Origin: Selenomonadales bacterium UBA7018
GTDB taxonomy: Bacteria; Bacillota; Negativicutes; Selenomonadales; Selenomonadaceae
Assembly (NCBI GenBank): GCA_002448305.1
Contig: DJWY01000025.1
Span: forward strand, 251,894-315,893
Reading direction: 5' to 3'
Length of the DNA stretch: 64,000 bases
Below, piece by piece: positions 41,942 to 50,674 of this stretch. Below the pieces are notes generated by a model that was not told the origin of the DNA, ran no database searches, and saw only the letters and a list, made by a program, of their open reading frames with translations. Each line of letters starts with the position of its first letter. Position 1 is the first letter of the stretch. The translations under genes were made by a program, and so were the position numbers.

Positions 41942-42871
41942 TCAAAGGGCAGTTATGACCCACAGATAATTTTTCCTAGCAAGTGCGTTGACGTTCTGAA
42001 TTTGTTCGGGCGTGAGTTTGGAATAAATATTAAGTTTAGGCGTCGACGTGAAGAGCGGCACCTTTCGCGCAATAAGCCCGTGCGTTTTCAAAAAGTCCAT
42101 AGCTTCTTGTTCGTTCTGGAGATAATCATCGGAAATTTTATCGTCGTAAACTTTTTCGTACATAGCTTTTGTCTCGGCGTAAATTGTCGGGGCTTGATTT
42201 TCGCCGTAAAGAGCCGCCGCAACGTCATGGAAATACTTTTTCTGCGTGAAGTCAGAAGTTATCAAGCAACCGCCGTTTTTCTTGAGAAGGTCTCGAATAT
42301 TTTCAAACATTTGGGCTAAAGCATCTTTAGTAAGATAAATCGAAACGCCCTGCTCGATAATGCAAATTTCGCCCTTGAAGTTCTTCGCACTTTCCATCAT
42401 GCCTTGTTTATCTTGGAGCCAAAAAGCTTTGTATTCAACATTTTTTATTGCATTTTTGCTACCGAATTCCTCAAGGCACCAATCGCCGATAAGACAAACG
42501 GTCTGCAATTCGCCGACAACAACTTTGCGCCCGTCTTCGCCCAGAATCATTGCACGCGGCGACAGACTGCAAGCCATATCGAAGACGTTATGATAATCAT
42601 TTTTGCGAACGTATTCAATCGCGGCGGCGTAATTCAGCTCTTGATAAAGCGCGTTCGTCAACTCAATGCGCTTGAAGTCGTTAAGATTGTCCGCGTTGAA
42701 AAATACTGGTCGATTGATAAGCTTTAAAAACTTTTTCGCCTCCGGAATGCCCGCCGCCGCCAGCCATTGCAATTTTACCTGCGCGGAATATTCGACCATT
42801 TCAAATTCTGCCGCCCGCGCCGTCGTCGTCAACATAAGCGCGAACAATAGCATTGCTAAAAACTTTTTCAT
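41942..42871 (-). CDS. methyltransferase-like protein with a signal peptide
   Basis: A 309-residue protein with a clear Sec signal peptide (KKFLAMLLFALMLTTTARAA). The mature part resembles the leucine carboxyl methyltransferase type of class I methyltransferases: NVFDMACSLSPRAMILGED near residue 95 sits where the SAM-binding loop should be, and IEQGVSIYLTKDALAQMF near 170 matches the family pattern with an acidic residue and Tyr-Leu. SAM is not expected outside the cytoplasm, so the domain may have lost methylation or bind another ligand. The start follows GAGGTG. The gene begins 9 bases after ilvB and is coupled to it. Family assignment by motif only. Confidence 0.6.
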   Translation of the reverse strand: MKKFLAMLLFALMLTTTARAAEFEMVEYSAQVKLQWLAAAGIPEAKKFLKLINRPVFFNADNLNDFKRIELTNALYQELNYAAAIEYVRKNDYHNVFDMACSLSPRAMILGEDGRKVVVGELQTVCLIGDWCLEEFGSKNAIKNVEYKAFWLQDKQGMMESAKNFKGEICIIEQGVSIYLTKDALAQMFENIRDLLKKNGGCLITSDFTQKKYFHDVAAALYGENQAPTIYAETKAMYEKVYDDKISDDYLQNEQEAMDFLKTHGLIARKVPLFTSTPKLNIYSKLTPEQIQNVNALARKNYLWVITAL

Positions 42872-42880
42872 TGTGTCACC

Positions 42881-44551
42881 TCATTTAAATTCGACAAATT
42901 CATTTATATTTGCGCCGCCCTTAGTCATAGGCTCGACGAAACTGCGCCAGACATTTAAAACTATGACGCGGGGATTTTCTTTATCGTCAAGGGCTTTAGT
43001 CAGCGCGTGGGCAAAATCTTCCTGCGTCGAGACCGCTTCCGCATTTATCCCGAAACTTTGCGCGTAGGCGACATAATCCATTTGATAATCCAACTCGCAA
43101 GCAATATATCGCTCCTTGTAGAAAACTTTTTGCAACTGACGAATCATGCCAAGACTAGTGTTATTGACAATCAGCGAAATAATCGGCAATTTCAGGCGGG
43201 CAATCGTATAGAATTCATTGCCCGTCATTTTTATGCCGCCGTCGCCGCTAACACTTATCACGCGCCGATTTTTTCCGTAGGCAAGCTGAGCACCCATAGC
43301 CGCCGGCAAGCCAAAGCCCATTGTCCCAAGCCCGCCCGAAGTAAACCACGTGCGCGGCTCCTCAACTTTCAAATGCAATGCCGCCCACATTTGATGTTGC
43401 CCAACGTCAGTCGCATAGGCATAATTTTTCCCCGCAGTCTTTTTCGCAATTTGATTCATTGCCCAAGGAACCGTCAAACGCTCAACTTGATAATCATAAT
43501 CGTATTCCTCTTGCCAGCTCTCAATTTGACGCCACCATTCAGCGCGATTTTTATTCGCCTCATGCCGCATTAAAAGTTTCAAAATGACTTGCATATTTCC
43601 CGCTAAGCCTAAACTGCCTTCGATATTTTTATCAATCTCGGCGGGGTCAATGTCGATGTGAATAAACTTTTTCGAGCGCGTATACTTTGCAACGTTGCCG
43701 GTTTGCCTGTCGCCAAATCGACTGCCAATCGCGATAACTAAATCAGCCGCCGCGATTGCATGATTAGCAGCTTTTTTGCCGTGCATACCTGCGAAGCCTA
43801 AATTTTGCGGATGACTGCGCGGCACGGCTCCAATTCCCATAAGCGTATTGACGACCGGCAAATTAAATTTCTCAATGAACGCGATAATCTCTTTGGACGC
43901 GCCCGCCGAAATTGCTCCGCCGCCCACAATTACTGCAGGACGTTCAGCTTTGGCGATTTCCTCAGCCGCTTCTGCCGCGCAGATAATAAAATCGGCGTCG
44001 GGTTTCGCCGGAATTTTTTCCTTGACTTCCTGCGGGCGATAATCCACCTCAGCGAAAAATAAATCTCTCGGCACGTCGACGAGTACTGGTCCGCGTCGTC
44101 CGCTCATTGCGATTTCAAAGGCTTGACGAATTGTCGAGACTAATTGCCGCGCCTCTTTGACTTTGAAATTATGTTTGGTTACGGGCATTGTTATATCTAA
44201 AATGTCCGTTTCTTGAAAGGCGTCACGTCCCAAAAGCGCGGAGTCGACTTGTCCAGTTATCGCGACAAGCGGAATTGAATCCATAAATGCCGTCGCTATT
44301 CCGGTTACTAAATTTGTCGCGCCTGGTCCCGAAGTCGCTATGCAAACTCCGACTTTGCCTGTTGCCCGCGCATAACCGTCCGCCGCATGCGCTGCATTTT
44401 GTTCGTGCGTAACCAAAATTTGTTTAATGTCCTTTTCGTCAACAAGTGCATCGTAGAGCGGCAGAATCATTCCGCCGGGATAGCCGAAAATTATATCGAC
44501 TTCATGTTCGCGCAAGCATTCGACTATTGCCTTTGCGCCCGTCATTATCAT
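42881..44551 (-). CDS. ilvB: acetolactate synthase, large (catalytic) subunit
   Basis: Thiamine diphosphate and FAD enzyme of 556 residues that joins two pyruvates, or pyruvate and 2-oxobutyrate, for valine, leucine and isoleucine. The catalytic Glu lies in VTHEQNAAHAADGYARATGK near residue 48, the FAD region has LVTGIATAFMDSIPLVAITG, and the diphosphate motif is SGDGGIKMTGNEF near 430 with NNTSLGMIRQLQ after it. ATG 44551 follows CGAGGTG; the frame is open 20 codons further upstream without a ribosome site. No ilvN regulatory subunit gene is seen next to it. A catabolic AlsS role is less likely but possible. Confidence 0.88.
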   Translation of the reverse strand: MIMTGAKAIVECLREHEVDIIFGYPGGMILPLYDALVDEKDIKQILVTHEQNAAHAADGYARATGKVGVCIATSGPGATNLVTGIATAFMDSIPLVAITGQVDSALLGRDAFQETDILDITMPVTKHNFKVKEARQLVSTIRQAFEIAMSGRRGPVLVDVPRDLFFAEVDYRPQEVKEKIPAKPDADFIICAAEAAEEIAKAERPAVIVGGGAISAGASKEIIAFIEKFNLPVVNTLMGIGAVPRSHPQNLGFAGMHGKKAANHAIAAADLVIAIGSRFGDRQTGNVAKYTRSKKFIHIDIDPAEIDKNIEGSLGLAGNMQVILKLLMRHEANKNRAEWWRQIESWQEEYDYDYQVERLTVPWAMNQIAKKTAGKNYAYATDVGQHQMWAALHLKVEEPRTWFTSGGLGTMGFGLPAAMGAQLAYGKNRRVISVSGDGGIKMTGNEFYTIARLKLPIISLIVNNTSLGMIRQLQKVFYKERYIACELDYQMDYVAYAQSFGINAEAVSTQEDFAHALTKALDDKENPRVIVLNVWRSFVEPMTKGGANINEFVEFK

Positions 44552-44582
44552 AAAATCACCTCGTAACTTTTCAGTCGCTGAA

Positions 44583-44611
44583 ATTTTATCACAGAAATTT
44601 TTATCACGCAA
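44583..44611 (-). promoter_or_regulatory. promoter of ilvB
   Basis: On the minus strand TTGCGT (44611-44606), 17-base spacer, extended -10 TGATAAAAT with hexamer at 44588-44583, about 30 bases before the ilvB start. Confidence 0.6.
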
Positions 44612-44638
44612 AAAAATTTATCAGTCGCGCTTTAACGC

Positions 44639-44674
44639 AAAAAATCCTCTCAACCTGCGCGGTCGGGAGGATTT
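44639..44674 (-). terminator. terminator of the heptose/LPS operon
   Basis: AAATCCTC (44642-44649) and GAGGATTT (44667-44674) form the stem. On the minus strand the stem ends in a run of six T. It closes the minus-strand operon that ends with the heptosyltransferase. Confidence 0.75.
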
Positions 44675-44677
44675 TTC

Positions 44678-45703
44678 TTATCCCATAGATTTAATTTTCT
44701 CTTCGACAAAGCTGACGGGGATTTTCTCCAAGCAATCTTCGTTTTTGTGGCAAAAACGTTTCCAACAACCTTTACAAGGTCGCTCGACTTCGATTGCATT
44801 TTGAAGTTGCGAGAAAGGTCCGTTGCGCTCAACGTTTGTCGGTCCCATTAACATAATCGTTCGCACGCCCAATGCCGAACCTAAATGCACTGGTCCCGTA
44901 TCGCCGCCGATTACAAGCCGCGAACTTCTAAGCACATGCGCCAGTTGATAAATATTCGTGCGGTTGACAAGGTTAATCGGCGGGATTTCCATTTTGGCTT
45001 CAATTTCCTTAGCGCGCATTTCGTCAAGGTCGCCGCTACCGATTAGAACCGGCACGACCGCCAGTTGATAGAACCAATCGCCCAATTCGGCAAAATTTTC
45101 CGTCGGCCAGCGTTTATTTGGCCAATTCGCGCCCACGACGAATACTACAAAAGGATTGCCTTCGCGTAGCCCGGCATGCTCCATAATCGCCCGCGCCTTT
45201 TCCGATTCTTCGACCGGAATTTGAATCGGGAAAACAACTTCATTGACGACGCAACCGACTGCCCGCGCCGTGTCCAAATATCTTTCGACGATATGCCCTT
45301 CTGCATTTTCCCCGACAACCGGTTTTGAAATTTTGTCGCTCATCTCGCGCATGTTGCAAATTCCAAGTTTAATGTTCGACTTTGCAAAGAACGCTATTGC
45401 CGCCGATTTGAATAGCCCTTGCAAGTCTAAAACTGCGTCGTAACTTTGCTCTTGCAGTTCGTGCTTGAATGGGAAAAACTCTTGCATGAAACCTTTCAGC
45501 GTGCGGAAATTCTTTTTCTTGAATAAAATAATTCTGTCAACGCAAGGATTCATTTTGAGTAGGTCAAGGCTCGGCGGCTCTACGACCCAAGTTAATTTCG
45601 CGTCGGGGAAAGTTTCTTTTATCGCGTAGCTGACTGGTAGCGCGTGAATTACGTCGCCCATTGCGCTAAGCTTCACTATCAAAACATTTTTTAAATCGTC
45701 CAT
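44678..45703 (-). CDS. glycosyltransferase family 9, heptosyltransferase (WaaC/RfaC-like)
   Basis: GT9 enzyme of 341 residues that transfers a heptose from ADP-heptose to the LPS inner core. LIVKLSAMGDVIHALPVSYA at the N-terminus, the WVVEPPSLDLL segment, VGANWPNKRWPTENFAEL near 190, and RLVIGGDTGPVHLGSALG near 265 are the family signatures, including the Asp-Thr-Gly-Pro-His contact. The first signature is the heptosyltransferase I type. The Cys-rich C-terminus (CKGCWKRFCHKNEDCLEKI) is unusual but occurs in Firmicute-type GT9 proteins. One base separates its start from the rfaE2 stop. Confidence 0.87.
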   Translation of the reverse strand: MDDLKNVLIVKLSAMGDVIHALPVSYAIKETFPDAKLTWVVEPPSLDLLKMNPCVDRIILFKKKNFRTLKGFMQEFFPFKHELQEQSYDAVLDLQGLFKSAAIAFFAKSNIKLGICNMREMSDKISKPVVGENAEGHIVERYLDTARAVGCVVNEVVFPIQIPVEESEKARAIMEHAGLREGNPFVVFVVGANWPNKRWPTENFAELGDWFYQLAVVPVLIGSGDLDEMRAKEIEAKMEIPPINLVNRTNIYQLAHVLRSSRLVIGGDTGPVHLGSALGVRTIMLMGPTNVERNGPFSQLQNAIEVERPCKGCWKRFCHKNEDCLEKIPVSFVEEKIKSMG

Positions 45704-45704
45704 A

Positions 45705-46175
45705 CTACTTTTTCTCCGCTAAAATCTTATTAATTACGTTAGTCGTCGAACGCCCCGCAACTAAATTCACAAGCTCGACGCGCCCGCCGTATTTCTGAAC
45801 AATCGCGGCTTCAGGCAAAGTTTCCAAAGTGTAATCGCCGCCCTTAACGTAAACATCGGGCTTGACTTCAGTAATTAAATTTTCTGCCGTCTGCTCGCCG
45901 AAATAAATCACGTGGTCGACAGCCTTCAGCCCCAATAAAACTTCTGCGCGGTCGGCTTGCGTGTTAATCGGACGGCTCGCGCCCTTGAGTTTGCGAACAG
46001 ATTCATCAGTGTTAAGTCCGATAATTAACACGTCGCCGAAATTTTTAGCCGTTGTCAAATATCTGACGTGTCCAGCGTGAATTATATCAAAGCAACCATT
46101 CGTAAAAACAATTTTCTTGCCTTGCCGCCTCAAGCCTTCGCAAAACTGAGCGGCGGATTTTCTATCAATCAACAT
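45705..46175 (-). CDS. rfaE2: D-glycero-beta-D-manno-heptose 1-phosphate adenylyltransferase
   Basis: Nucleotidyltransferase of 156 residues that activates heptose 1-phosphate with ATP to give ADP-heptose. KIVFTNGCFDIIHAGHVRYL near residue 20 carries the HxGH motif; LIIGLNTDESVRKLKG near 50 and the late GRSTTNVINKI fit the HldE C-terminal domain. In Escherichia coli this domain is fused to the kinase; here it is a separate gene directly after rfaE1. No gap separates the two genes. ADP-heptose is also a bacterial signal recognised by animal cells through ALPK1 (family knowledge). Confidence 0.93.
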   Translation of the reverse strand: MLIDRKSAAQFCEGLRRQGKKIVFTNGCFDIIHAGHVRYLTTAKNFGDVLIIGLNTDESVRKLKGASRPINTQADRAEVLLGLKAVDHVIYFGEQTAENLITEVKPDVYVKGGDYTLETLPEAAIVQKYGGRVELVNLVAGRSTTNVINKILAEKK

Positions 46176-47168
46176 TTAGCGTGCCCTTTCCAATACTGAA
46201 ACTAATTCGGTCGCGCTGACAGTGCTTGTGCCCAATTTCCTAACGGCAATACCCGCCGCAAAGTTTGCGATTTTCGCCGCAAGCGCAGGTTGCGCACCCG
46301 CCGTCAACGCCAATAAAAATGCCGCAACGCAAGTATCACCCGCGCCCGATACGTCATAAACTTCGCTCATATCACTAACGGGTATGTGATGCGCTGCGCC
46401 ATTTCGTTCAAATAAACTCATGCCCATTTCGCCGCGAGTAATCAAGACGCCGTCAACGTTCAGCTTTGTTAAAATTTTCGTGCCCGCGCTGATTAAGTCC
46501 GTCACGTCGTTTAAAGGATAGCCGACAAAATTTCCCAGCTCCGAATCATTTTGCTTGACGTAGCCGACGCCTTCAAAGTCGCTTATATTGTAGCGAGAAT
46601 CGACAATGCTAGGAATTTTCTTCTTGCCAGCAAAGCGTGTTATTAACTTGCGGGCGTTCACAGTAATCGTGCCGGAGCCGTAATCGCTCATGATTATACC
46701 GTCGACCTTCGGCAAAATTTTATCAATCTTGGCAAGAAGTTCCGCCTCAACTTTTTTCGACAACGGCTCTTTGCTCTCTGAATCAATGCGAACAATTTGC
46801 TGACTGACAGTCGCTCTGCCGCCCGCAATGATTCGCGTTTTGGAAATCGTCGGGCGCGACTTATCGCGGACAAGCCCCTCAATGTGAACGTTAAGGTCTT
46901 TAAAAATATTCCGGAGGCTTTCGGCATAATGGTCGTCGCCGATAACGCCCAGCGCGTAAACTTCTGCGCCTAAAGTCGCCGCATTGGCAATAACATTAGC
47001 CGCGCCACCCGCTACGACTTTTTCGCCAGCCTTCTCTAAAATTAAAACGGGAGCTTCGCGGGAAATTCTGGAAATGCGCCCGTCGACGTAGACATCAGCT
47101 ACAATGTCGCCAATTACCAAAACTTTTTTGTCGTGCATTTTGCTTGTTATATTGATAAGCTCTTGCAA
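46176..47168 (-). CDS. rfaE1: D-glycero-beta-D-manno-heptose-7-phosphate kinase
   Basis: PfkB-family sugar kinase of 330 residues, first step after isomerisation in ADP-heptose synthesis. VLVIGDIVADVYVDGRI near residue 15, the GGAANVIANAATLGAEVY segment near 55, DYGSGTIT near 160, and the catalytic loop DVSGAGDTCVAAFLLAL near 270 (Gly-Ala-Gly-Asp) are intact. The start is TTG 47168 with GGAGG 8 bases upstream. The second PfkB gene at 54881 is closely similar but has an altered loop, so this one is the better candidate for the real HldA activity. Confidence 0.93.
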   Translation of the reverse strand: MQELINITSKMHDKKVLVIGDIVADVYVDGRISRISREAPVLILEKAGEKVVAGGAANVIANAATLGAEVYALGVIGDDHYAESLRNIFKDLNVHIEGLVRDKSRPTISKTRIIAGGRATVSQQIVRIDSESKEPLSKKVEAELLAKIDKILPKVDGIIMSDYGSGTITVNARKLITRFAGKKKIPSIVDSRYNISDFEGVGYVKQNDSELGNFVGYPLNDVTDLISAGTKILTKLNVDGVLITRGEMGMSLFERNGAAHHIPVSDMSEVYDVSGAGDTCVAAFLLALTAGAQPALAAKIANFAAGIAVRKLGTSTVSATELVSVLERAR

Positions 47169-47181
47169 CTTGCTGACCTCC

Positions 47182-47670
47182 CTAAGTCAAAGCAATAAAC
47201 TGAGGAACAATATCTTCAAACGAGCCGTCAGGCATTCTAAATCCGCCAGGAATTGTGCCCAGCTCCTTAAATCCCAATCTTTTATATAAATGCCGCGCAT
47301 GAATATTTGTCGCCACGACCGCATTGAATTGCAAAATCCTAAAGCCAAGTTCCTTAGCCCGTGCAATGCAATCTTTTACGATAATCTCGCCGATATGCCG
47401 CCCGCGCACGTCCGAACGAACCGCATAACTTGCGTTGCTTATGTGGGCGCACCGTCCGACATTATTTGGGTGGAGAATATACAACGCTAAAATTTCGTCG
47501 CCGTCGAAAGCTAAGCCCGTAAACGATTGCGCCTTGAAAAATTCATCGCCGCTAATTTCATCTAGTTCTTCTTCTTGCGGGAAGGCTATCCCTTCGCGAA
47601 CAATTTCATTCCAAATACTTATCGCCTCGCGCACATTTTTTGTATCGTAAGGCTTAACCATTATAGCCAT
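47182..47670 (-). CDS. GNAT family N-acetyltransferase
   Basis: Acetyl-CoA-dependent transferase of 162 residues. Motif A is SDVRGRHIGEIIVKDCIARA near residue 90 (R-G-x-x-I-G variant of Q/RxxGxG/A), followed by FNAVVATNIHARHLYKRLGF near 120, a standard GNAT B region. ATG 47670 has AGGAGG 7 bases upstream and overlaps the previous gene by 17 bases. The substrate is unknown; the position between an ArnT-like gene and rfaE1 suggests, but does not show, a sugar or lipid substrate. Confidence 0.85.
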   Translation of the reverse strand: MAIMVKPYDTKNVREAISIWNEIVREGIAFPQEEELDEISGDEFFKAQSFTGLAFDGDEILALYILHPNNVGRCAHISNASYAVRSDVRGRHIGEIIVKDCIARAKELGFRILQFNAVVATNIHARHLYKRLGFKELGTIPGGFRMPDGSFEDIVPQFIALT

Positions 47671-49117
47671 CAGGATTCCTCCTATAAATTTTACTTTTGA
47701 GTTCGCCATTTTGAATTTCGCCGATAAGCTCCCAAGTTCCCACCTTTACTACCGCATTACTTAAAAAACTTTTATCGAAAGCTTCACTCACAATCGCCAC
47801 GATTTTTTTATCAGTGGGCATTTCGTCAAACGTCATAAATGGCATAACATTTTTGCTCGTCCAAGACATATTTTTCGGGCGAATTTTTTCGTAATTCTCT
47901 TTCGTCTCCAATCGATAAATTTTAGCTCCGGAGTAAAAAACTAGTGACGTGGAATATTTTCCTCCGTGACTTACCACGCAAGTTTTTTCGTCGATTAGCG
48001 GCAAAATTACTTGAGCTTCGCGCCGCGCTGAATTTTCTTCGGTAAGCGGCAACACCACGAAATAAAATGCCAGCGGATAAATTATTATCGTACTCAACGT
48101 CACGCCCAAAAATAATCTCCAACGGTTCACGAAAAACTTTGCTAGAAAAATCATAGCGGGAATCATTGCCGGCAATGTGTAGGTTATGTACTTCGTCGCG
48201 CACAACTGGAAAAATATTATCACCGTCAACGCCCAGACTATCAAAAATTTATCGCGCACGTCAAACGTTGGCAAGCGTCGCAAATTTTTAGCCGCAATGC
48301 CGATAAGCACGATTGACCACGGGAAAAATCCTAACGCAGTCACGACCAAATAATAATACCAGACGTTCGTATTTTTGTACTCCGTGACTGTCGCTCGCAA
48401 AAAGTTATGCACGCCTAAAAAATTTTCTATGAATTCCCAACCGTGCAGAAGCATCATTGGCAAATACCATATCGCGATTATCGCTAAGAGTATCGCAAAA
48501 TGTTTCACGCGGAAGAGTTCGCGCAAGTGTTGCAAATCGCCCTGCCACGCCAAAAAAATTAAAATTATAAGTCCAGGCAAAAGAAATCCTATTGGACCTT
48601 TCGTCAAAACCGCTACGCCCGACGCCGCGAACGCTATCAAATAAAATTGTGGCTTGCCTGCGTGGTAGCCCCAAAAGAAACTCATTAGCGTTATCGAGAA
48701 CATAACAAGCAACGTCATATCAGTTATCACCGCGTGCGACAAATACCAATACTCCAGCGAAGTCGCTAACATGACTGCCGCCGCAAATCCAACTTTTTTA
48801 TCGTAAAGTTTCGCGCCGAATAAGTACGTCAGAAATAATCCGAACGTCGCGAATAGCGCAGGGAAAAATCTCGACGCAAATTCATTCACGCCGAAAATTT
48901 TATACGCGATTAAAAGTTCCCAGTAAAACATTATCGGCTTATCGAACCAATAATCTCCATAAATGCGCGGCGAAAGCCAATCACCCGCCTCTAACATTTC
49001 CTTTGCTGTCAACGTGTAAACTGATTCTGTCGGGTCAGTTATCGGAATAAGCCACCCGCCTAAAAAAAATAATATTAGCGATACGATAAACAAAAAGATA
49101 CAGTTTAACATGCCCAT
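47654..49117 (-). CDS. ArnT/PMT-like glycosyltransferase (GT39/83 type)
   Basis: Integral membrane protein of 487 residues with about 11 helices. The first periplasmic loop has ITDPTESVYTLTAKEMLEAG, then DYWFDKPIMFYWELLIAYKI and NEFASRFFPALFA, all characteristic of the ArnT and protein mannosyltransferase families (Asp-Pro-Thr-Glu and the Asp-Lys-Pro). TKGPIGFLLPG near 175 is another common motif. It would take a sugar from polyprenyl phosphate and place it on lipid A or another periplasmic acceptor. ATG 49117 lies after AGGAG with an 11-base gap. It sits in the LPS operon after lptD. Confidence 0.87.
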   Translation of the reverse strand: MGMLNCIFLFIVSLILFFLGGWLIPITDPTESVYTLTAKEMLEAGDWLSPRIYGDYWFDKPIMFYWELLIAYKIFGVNEFASRFFPALFATFGLFLTYLFGAKLYDKKVGFAAAVMLATSLEYWYLSHAVITDMTLLVMFSITLMSFFWGYHAGKPQFYLIAFAASGVAVLTKGPIGFLLPGLIILIFLAWQGDLQHLRELFRVKHFAILLAIIAIWYLPMMLLHGWEFIENFLGVHNFLRATVTEYKNTNVWYYYLVVTALGFFPWSIVLIGIAAKNLRRLPTFDVRDKFLIVWALTVIIFFQLCATKYITYTLPAMIPAMIFLAKFFVNRWRLFLGVTLSTIIIYPLAFYFVVLPLTEENSARREAQVILPLIDEKTCVVSHGGKYSTSLVFYSGAKIYRLETKENYEKIRPKNMSWTSKNVMPFMTFDEMPTDKKIVAIVSEAFDKSFLSNAVVKVGTWELIGEIQNGELKSKIYRRNPDGYNG

Positions 49118-49148
49118 CAAAAATATTTCTCCTAGAATTTATTACGCA

Positions 49149-50672
49149 TTAAAAAGGCGTAAACTCCCAATGAACTTCCAATTTCTTGCGCTTGCCGCGC
49201 CAACGAATTACCGCTTGCGAACAATGCAAATCATGATACCAATAATAGTCTATGTCGTCCATTCTATGATTGTCCATATTCATTTTATAGCCAATAACTA
49301 AGCGGTCTTTCGGCGTCACCATATAACTTATACCCGCTTTAAGTTTCTTCGAGTAATCGTCCAAATCAAAATCGAAAACAGAATTCATAGAGTTATTTTT
49401 TTCGTAAGAATAGCCAACATAAGCCGCAAGCCTCTCGTTGAATTCTCTGCCAAGTATAACGTTCCAATTCATGCCGTGAACGCTCGTATCTCTCCCGTAA
49501 TCCTTTTTAAGTTTGTCTTTCGTGATTTTGTAGCTCGTGTTCATGAACAGCAAATATTTTCCAATAAAAATCGGGTCGTGATACAAAGTCGCTTCGTATA
49601 CGCCATGTGTACTGGAAATATCATTTTGCCGCCAATGTCCAAGTTCCGCTTCCAAACTGTATCCTAAAGGCAAGCCTTCAATATGCCGCCCGTAATATAA
49701 ATCAAGCGAAGGCTCCTTTTGCATCCAACGCGCATCTTTATCGTCATAAAAACCGTATTTTAACCGCCCGACAAAATCCCGATTCCTATATTGCAACTCG
49801 GCATTGCTACGGACGCCCTTTTTCGTCTCAATGTAAGCCCCGACAACAAAATCAAAATGCGGGAGCAAAGGGAATCTAAAATCGTCGCGGATATAGACGC
49901 CGTGATCAGAATTGTAGCCCACTCGCGGGAAATAATTTTCTTCCTGCTCGCCAAATTTGCGCTCCATGTATTCGCGCGAACCAACAACATTGCCCTTTAC
50001 CAGAAATTGTACGTTGTACATTTTCATAACCTGTTCGGGCCAAACCTCAATCCGCTCCGCGCTAACGTGATAATCAGGACTTTTCGCGCCGCATTTCGTC
50101 TGCGTGCCGTTATGAACAACTATATGGTCGGGATAAAATTCAAAACGCTTGCCAGTCAGATAATATTCGCCGACTTTGCCGTTAGCTTCGCCCATAGTGC
50201 CGCGCTTTGTGCCGTAATTGTAAATGGTCCTGTAGCCGTCGAGAGTGACGCGCGGTGCACCTTCTGTCAGCTGCAGGACGTGAGCTTTGTCTTCGACACG
50301 AACAATTTGTTCTTTGACATTGCCGGTCGCCTCTTCGCTTTGAAATCTGTGACCGTCAAGCTGAATAATATTAACTTTACCCGTTGCTATGAATTCGCCG
50401 CTATTTGAGTAGTAAATTAAATCGTCGCCCTCGAATATCGCCGGAATTGGGTCGCCCTCCTTTTGTTCGTGCGGGAGTCGCTCCTTTTCCTTAGCTATGT
50501 CGGCTAAAAGTTTTTCCTGTTCTTCCGTTAATTTCTTGTCGCGAGCTTCGCGCCGTCTGTTTTCTATGTAGTCAAAAATTTCCGTGCCCGTGTCTGAACT
50601 CGCTTCGTAAACCGCTTCCGCCGTCGAAGTCATAAACATTGCGGCGCATACGACGCCTAAAAATTTTTTCAT
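49149..50672 (-). CDS. lptD: short LptD-like outer membrane LPS-assembly protein
   Basis: A 507-residue exported protein with signal peptide KKFLGVVCAAMFMTSTAEA. After a charged linker (residues 30-70) comes an OstA/LptA-type N-domain (SGEFIATGKVNIIQLDG, then GYRTIYNYGTKRGTMGEANG). The rest (about 230-507) alternates short amphipathic strands with turns, typical of a beta barrel, and ends in Phe (HWEFTPF), the usual outer-membrane C-terminal signal. It is shorter than Escherichia coli LptD (about 780 residues), as in other diderm Firmicutes. No lptE is seen. It is 2 bases downstream of the secreted repeat protein. Confidence 0.85.
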   Translation of the reverse strand: MKKFLGVVCAAMFMTSTAEAVYEASSDTGTEIFDYIENRRREARDKKLTEEQEKLLADIAKEKERLPHEQKEGDPIPAIFEGDDLIYYSNSGEFIATGKVNIIQLDGHRFQSEEATGNVKEQIVRVEDKAHVLQLTEGAPRVTLDGYRTIYNYGTKRGTMGEANGKVGEYYLTGKRFEFYPDHIVVHNGTQTKCGAKSPDYHVSAERIEVWPEQVMKMYNVQFLVKGNVVGSREYMERKFGEQEENYFPRVGYNSDHGVYIRDDFRFPLLPHFDFVVGAYIETKKGVRSNAELQYRNRDFVGRLKYGFYDDKDARWMQKEPSLDLYYGRHIEGLPLGYSLEAELGHWRQNDISSTHGVYEATLYHDPIFIGKYLLFMNTSYKITKDKLKKDYGRDTSVHGMNWNVILGREFNERLAAYVGYSYEKNNSMNSVFDFDLDDYSKKLKAGISYMVTPKDRLVIGYKMNMDNHRMDDIDYYWYHDLHCSQAVIRWRGKRKKLEVHWEFTPF

Positions 50673-50674
50673 CT

